Made by a program: the position numbers and the translations under genes. Below are positions 5,427 through 5,893 of a DNA stretch of 5,893 nucleotides, piece by piece. The first letter of the stretch is position 1; each line of letters begins with the position of its first letter. Source of the DNA: an uncultured Actinoplanes sp. GTDB lineage: Bacteria > Actinomycetota > Actinomycetes > Mycobacteriales > Micromonosporaceae. The notes under the pieces were generated by a model, which saw nothing but the letters and a program-made list of their open reading frames with translations, did not search any database and was not told where the DNA came from. The DNA is taken from positions 1 through 5,893 of the forward strand of contig CAKUMG010000418.1 in assembly GCA_934667465.1 (NCBI GenBank), read 5' to 3'.

Positions 5427-5432
5427 AACCTA
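5427..5432 (-). promoter_or_regulatory. Possible -10 element (TAGGTT) for a leaderless mRNA
   Basis: On the minus strand TAGGTT fits TANNNT and is followed by six bases (GAGCGC) and ATG 5420. A weak -35 candidate, TTCGTG (5455-5450), is 17 bases upstream. Confidence 0.5.
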
Positions 5433-5510
5433 TGACCCGGATCGAGTCGCACGAATGAGCATCCGTACCCAGACCCGACCCGCCGCGGGCCCACCCGGCG
5501 AGCGCCGAGG

Positions 5511-5540
5511 TCGCGCGCGTCGGCCGGCCGGCGCGCGCGA
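5511..5540. repeat. 30-bp GC-rich near-perfect palindrome in intergenic gap
   Basis: TCGCGCGCG at 5511-5519 mirrors CGCGCGCGA at 5532-5540, with CGGCCGGCCG in the centre. Only one base pair (5520/5531) fails, and in RNA it would be a G-U pair. It lies in the 293-base gap between two divergent genes, about 90 bases upstream of the small membrane protein gene and 170 upstream of the dehydrogenase. It follows no gene end, so it is not an obvious terminator. Confidence 0.55.
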
Positions 5541-5612
5541 ACACCGCCCGAGCCTGACGCAGAAGCGCGCCCGGAAGCCCGTACACGCGAAAAGAAAGGC
5601 AGGAAGAGCGCA

Positions 5613-5660
5613 ATGCGACTATCGACGGTTCTCAACGGCTCGCGCATGACGGAAACATGA
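5613..5660 (+). CDS. Possible 15-residue leader peptide upstream of the dehydrogenase
   Basis: A purine-rich stretch with AGGAAGAG (5601-5608) precedes ATG 5613, which opens a 15-codon frame, MRLSTVLNGSRMTET, ending at TGA 5658-5660. The dehydrogenase starts 53 bases later. The ribosome binding site is better than those of several real genes in the window. Against it: the peptide is too short to judge by codon use, and a possible promoter for the dehydrogenase overlaps its end, which would leave it off that transcript. Confidence 0.3.
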   Translation: MRLSTVLNGSRMTET

Positions 5661-5680
5661 CTGTCACGGGCGCGTAACAA
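5651..5680 (+). promoter_or_regulatory. Possible ECF-sigma-type promoter before the dehydrogenase
   Basis: GGAAAC (5651-5656), 17 bases, then GTAAC (5674-5678) resembles the GGAAC...CGT-type promoters of extracytoplasmic-function sigma factors. A 9-bp palindrome TGACTGTCA (5658-5666) lies in the spacer, and CATGAC occurs twice (5645, 5656). Transcription would begin near 5685, about 30 bases before ATG 5714. The match is loose. Confidence 0.25.
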
Positions 5681-5692
5681 AGCCCGCTCGCA

Positions 5693-5702
5693 ACCGATCG
5701 GT
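5693..5702. promoter_or_regulatory. 10-bp palindrome next to the dehydrogenase ribosome binding site
   Basis: ACCGATCGGT is perfectly symmetrical and ends one base before the Shine-Dalgarno GGGAGG (5703-5708). It could be an operator core for the dehydrogenase gene. Ten bases is short, so this may be chance. Confidence 0.3.
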
Positions 5703-5713
5703 GGGAGGCGACG

Positions 5714-5893
5714 ATGCCAGCCAACAGAGCGGTGATCTACCAGGGACCCGGCCGCGTCGAGGTGCGCGAGATCGACTACCCCTCGTACGAGATGAGGGAC
5801 GGGCCCGGCGTCAACAAGGCCAACATCGGGCGGCGCACCCCGCACGGCGCCGTGCTCAAGACCGTGGTCAGCACCATCTGCGGCTCCGACCAG
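5714..5893 (+). CDS. fdhA: Zinc-dependent dehydrogenase, glutathione-independent formaldehyde dehydrogenase-like (3' truncated)
   Basis: Only the first 60 residues are in the window; the whole protein would be about 380-400. The start MPANRAVIYQGPGRVEVREIDYP and the later C-G-S-D-Q are typical of the glutathione-independent formaldehyde dehydrogenase branch of the medium-chain alcohol dehydrogenases. In that branch the Cys of CGSDQ (residue 56) is the first ligand of the catalytic zinc. The insert after the first strand (E-M-R-D-G-P-G-V-N-K-A-N) also suits this branch rather than simple alcohol dehydrogenases. These enzymes oxidise formaldehyde or other aldehydes with tightly held NAD+, and some instead dismutate aldehydes. 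ATG 5714 is supported by GGGAGG five bases upstream. The close relative with other aldehyde substrates cannot be excluded from this fragment. Confidence 0.85.
   Translation, partial: MPANRAVIYQGPGRVEVREIDYPSYEMRDGPGVNKANIGRRTPHGAVLKTVVSTICGSDQ

Noticed and set aside
4993..5468. CATCCGTAC occurring at 4993 and again near 5460
   Set aside because: A nine-base match without extension in either direction is expected by chance in this composition.
5417..5845. A minus-strand frame of 142 codons opposite the dehydrogenase start
   Set aside because: It is antisense to a recognised coding start and spans the GC palindrome; its composition is a shadow pattern.

Overview
The window is very GC-rich, with strong third-position GC, little spare sequence and long spurious antisense reading frames. 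This points to a high-GC actinomycete; a Micromonosporaceae/Actinoplanes-like genome is my best guess, made from gene style and not from a database match. It reads as ordinary chromosome. I see no rRNA, tRNA, CRISPR array, transposase or phage gene.

Left part (1-2475): the window opens inside an ABC-2 type transporter permease (+ strand, 3' end only). A 270-base gap follows, filled by a degenerate tandem repeat of about 51 bp, and closed by a strong GC hairpin between the convergent permease and SEC-C genes. On the minus strand come a TPR-like protein with a C-terminal SEC-C zinc motif, a 31-bp tandem duplication, and a small four-helix membrane protein of unknown function.

Middle (2500-4339): a TetR-family repressor (-) and an NmrA-like NAD(P)-binding protein (+) are divergently arranged around an 88-bp control region. 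That region holds two inverted operator-like palindromes laid over two overlapping promoters. It looks like a classic local regulator/target pair in which the repressor controls both itself and the oxidoreductase. A small orphan protein of 88 residues follows on the + strand.

Right part (4373-5893): a divergent thymidine kinase-like protein (-) and, upstream of it on the same strand, a small four-helix membrane protein are separated by a perfect 36-bp palindrome that probably acts as a terminator. After a 293-base gap, with a possible 15-codon leader peptide and possible regulatory sites, the window ends in the first 60 codons of a zinc-dependent dehydrogenase that looks like glutathione-independent formaldehyde dehydrogenase (fdhA).

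A recurring theme is that four genes without a clear Shine-Dalgarno sequence have a TANNNT -10-like hexamer 6-7 bases before a start codon, as expected for leaderless mRNAs. The TetR, NmrA and fdhA genes have good Shine-Dalgarno sequences instead. Nothing here is clearly a new multi-gene system. The best leads are the operator architecture, the leaderless set, the altered kinase motifs and the repeat array.
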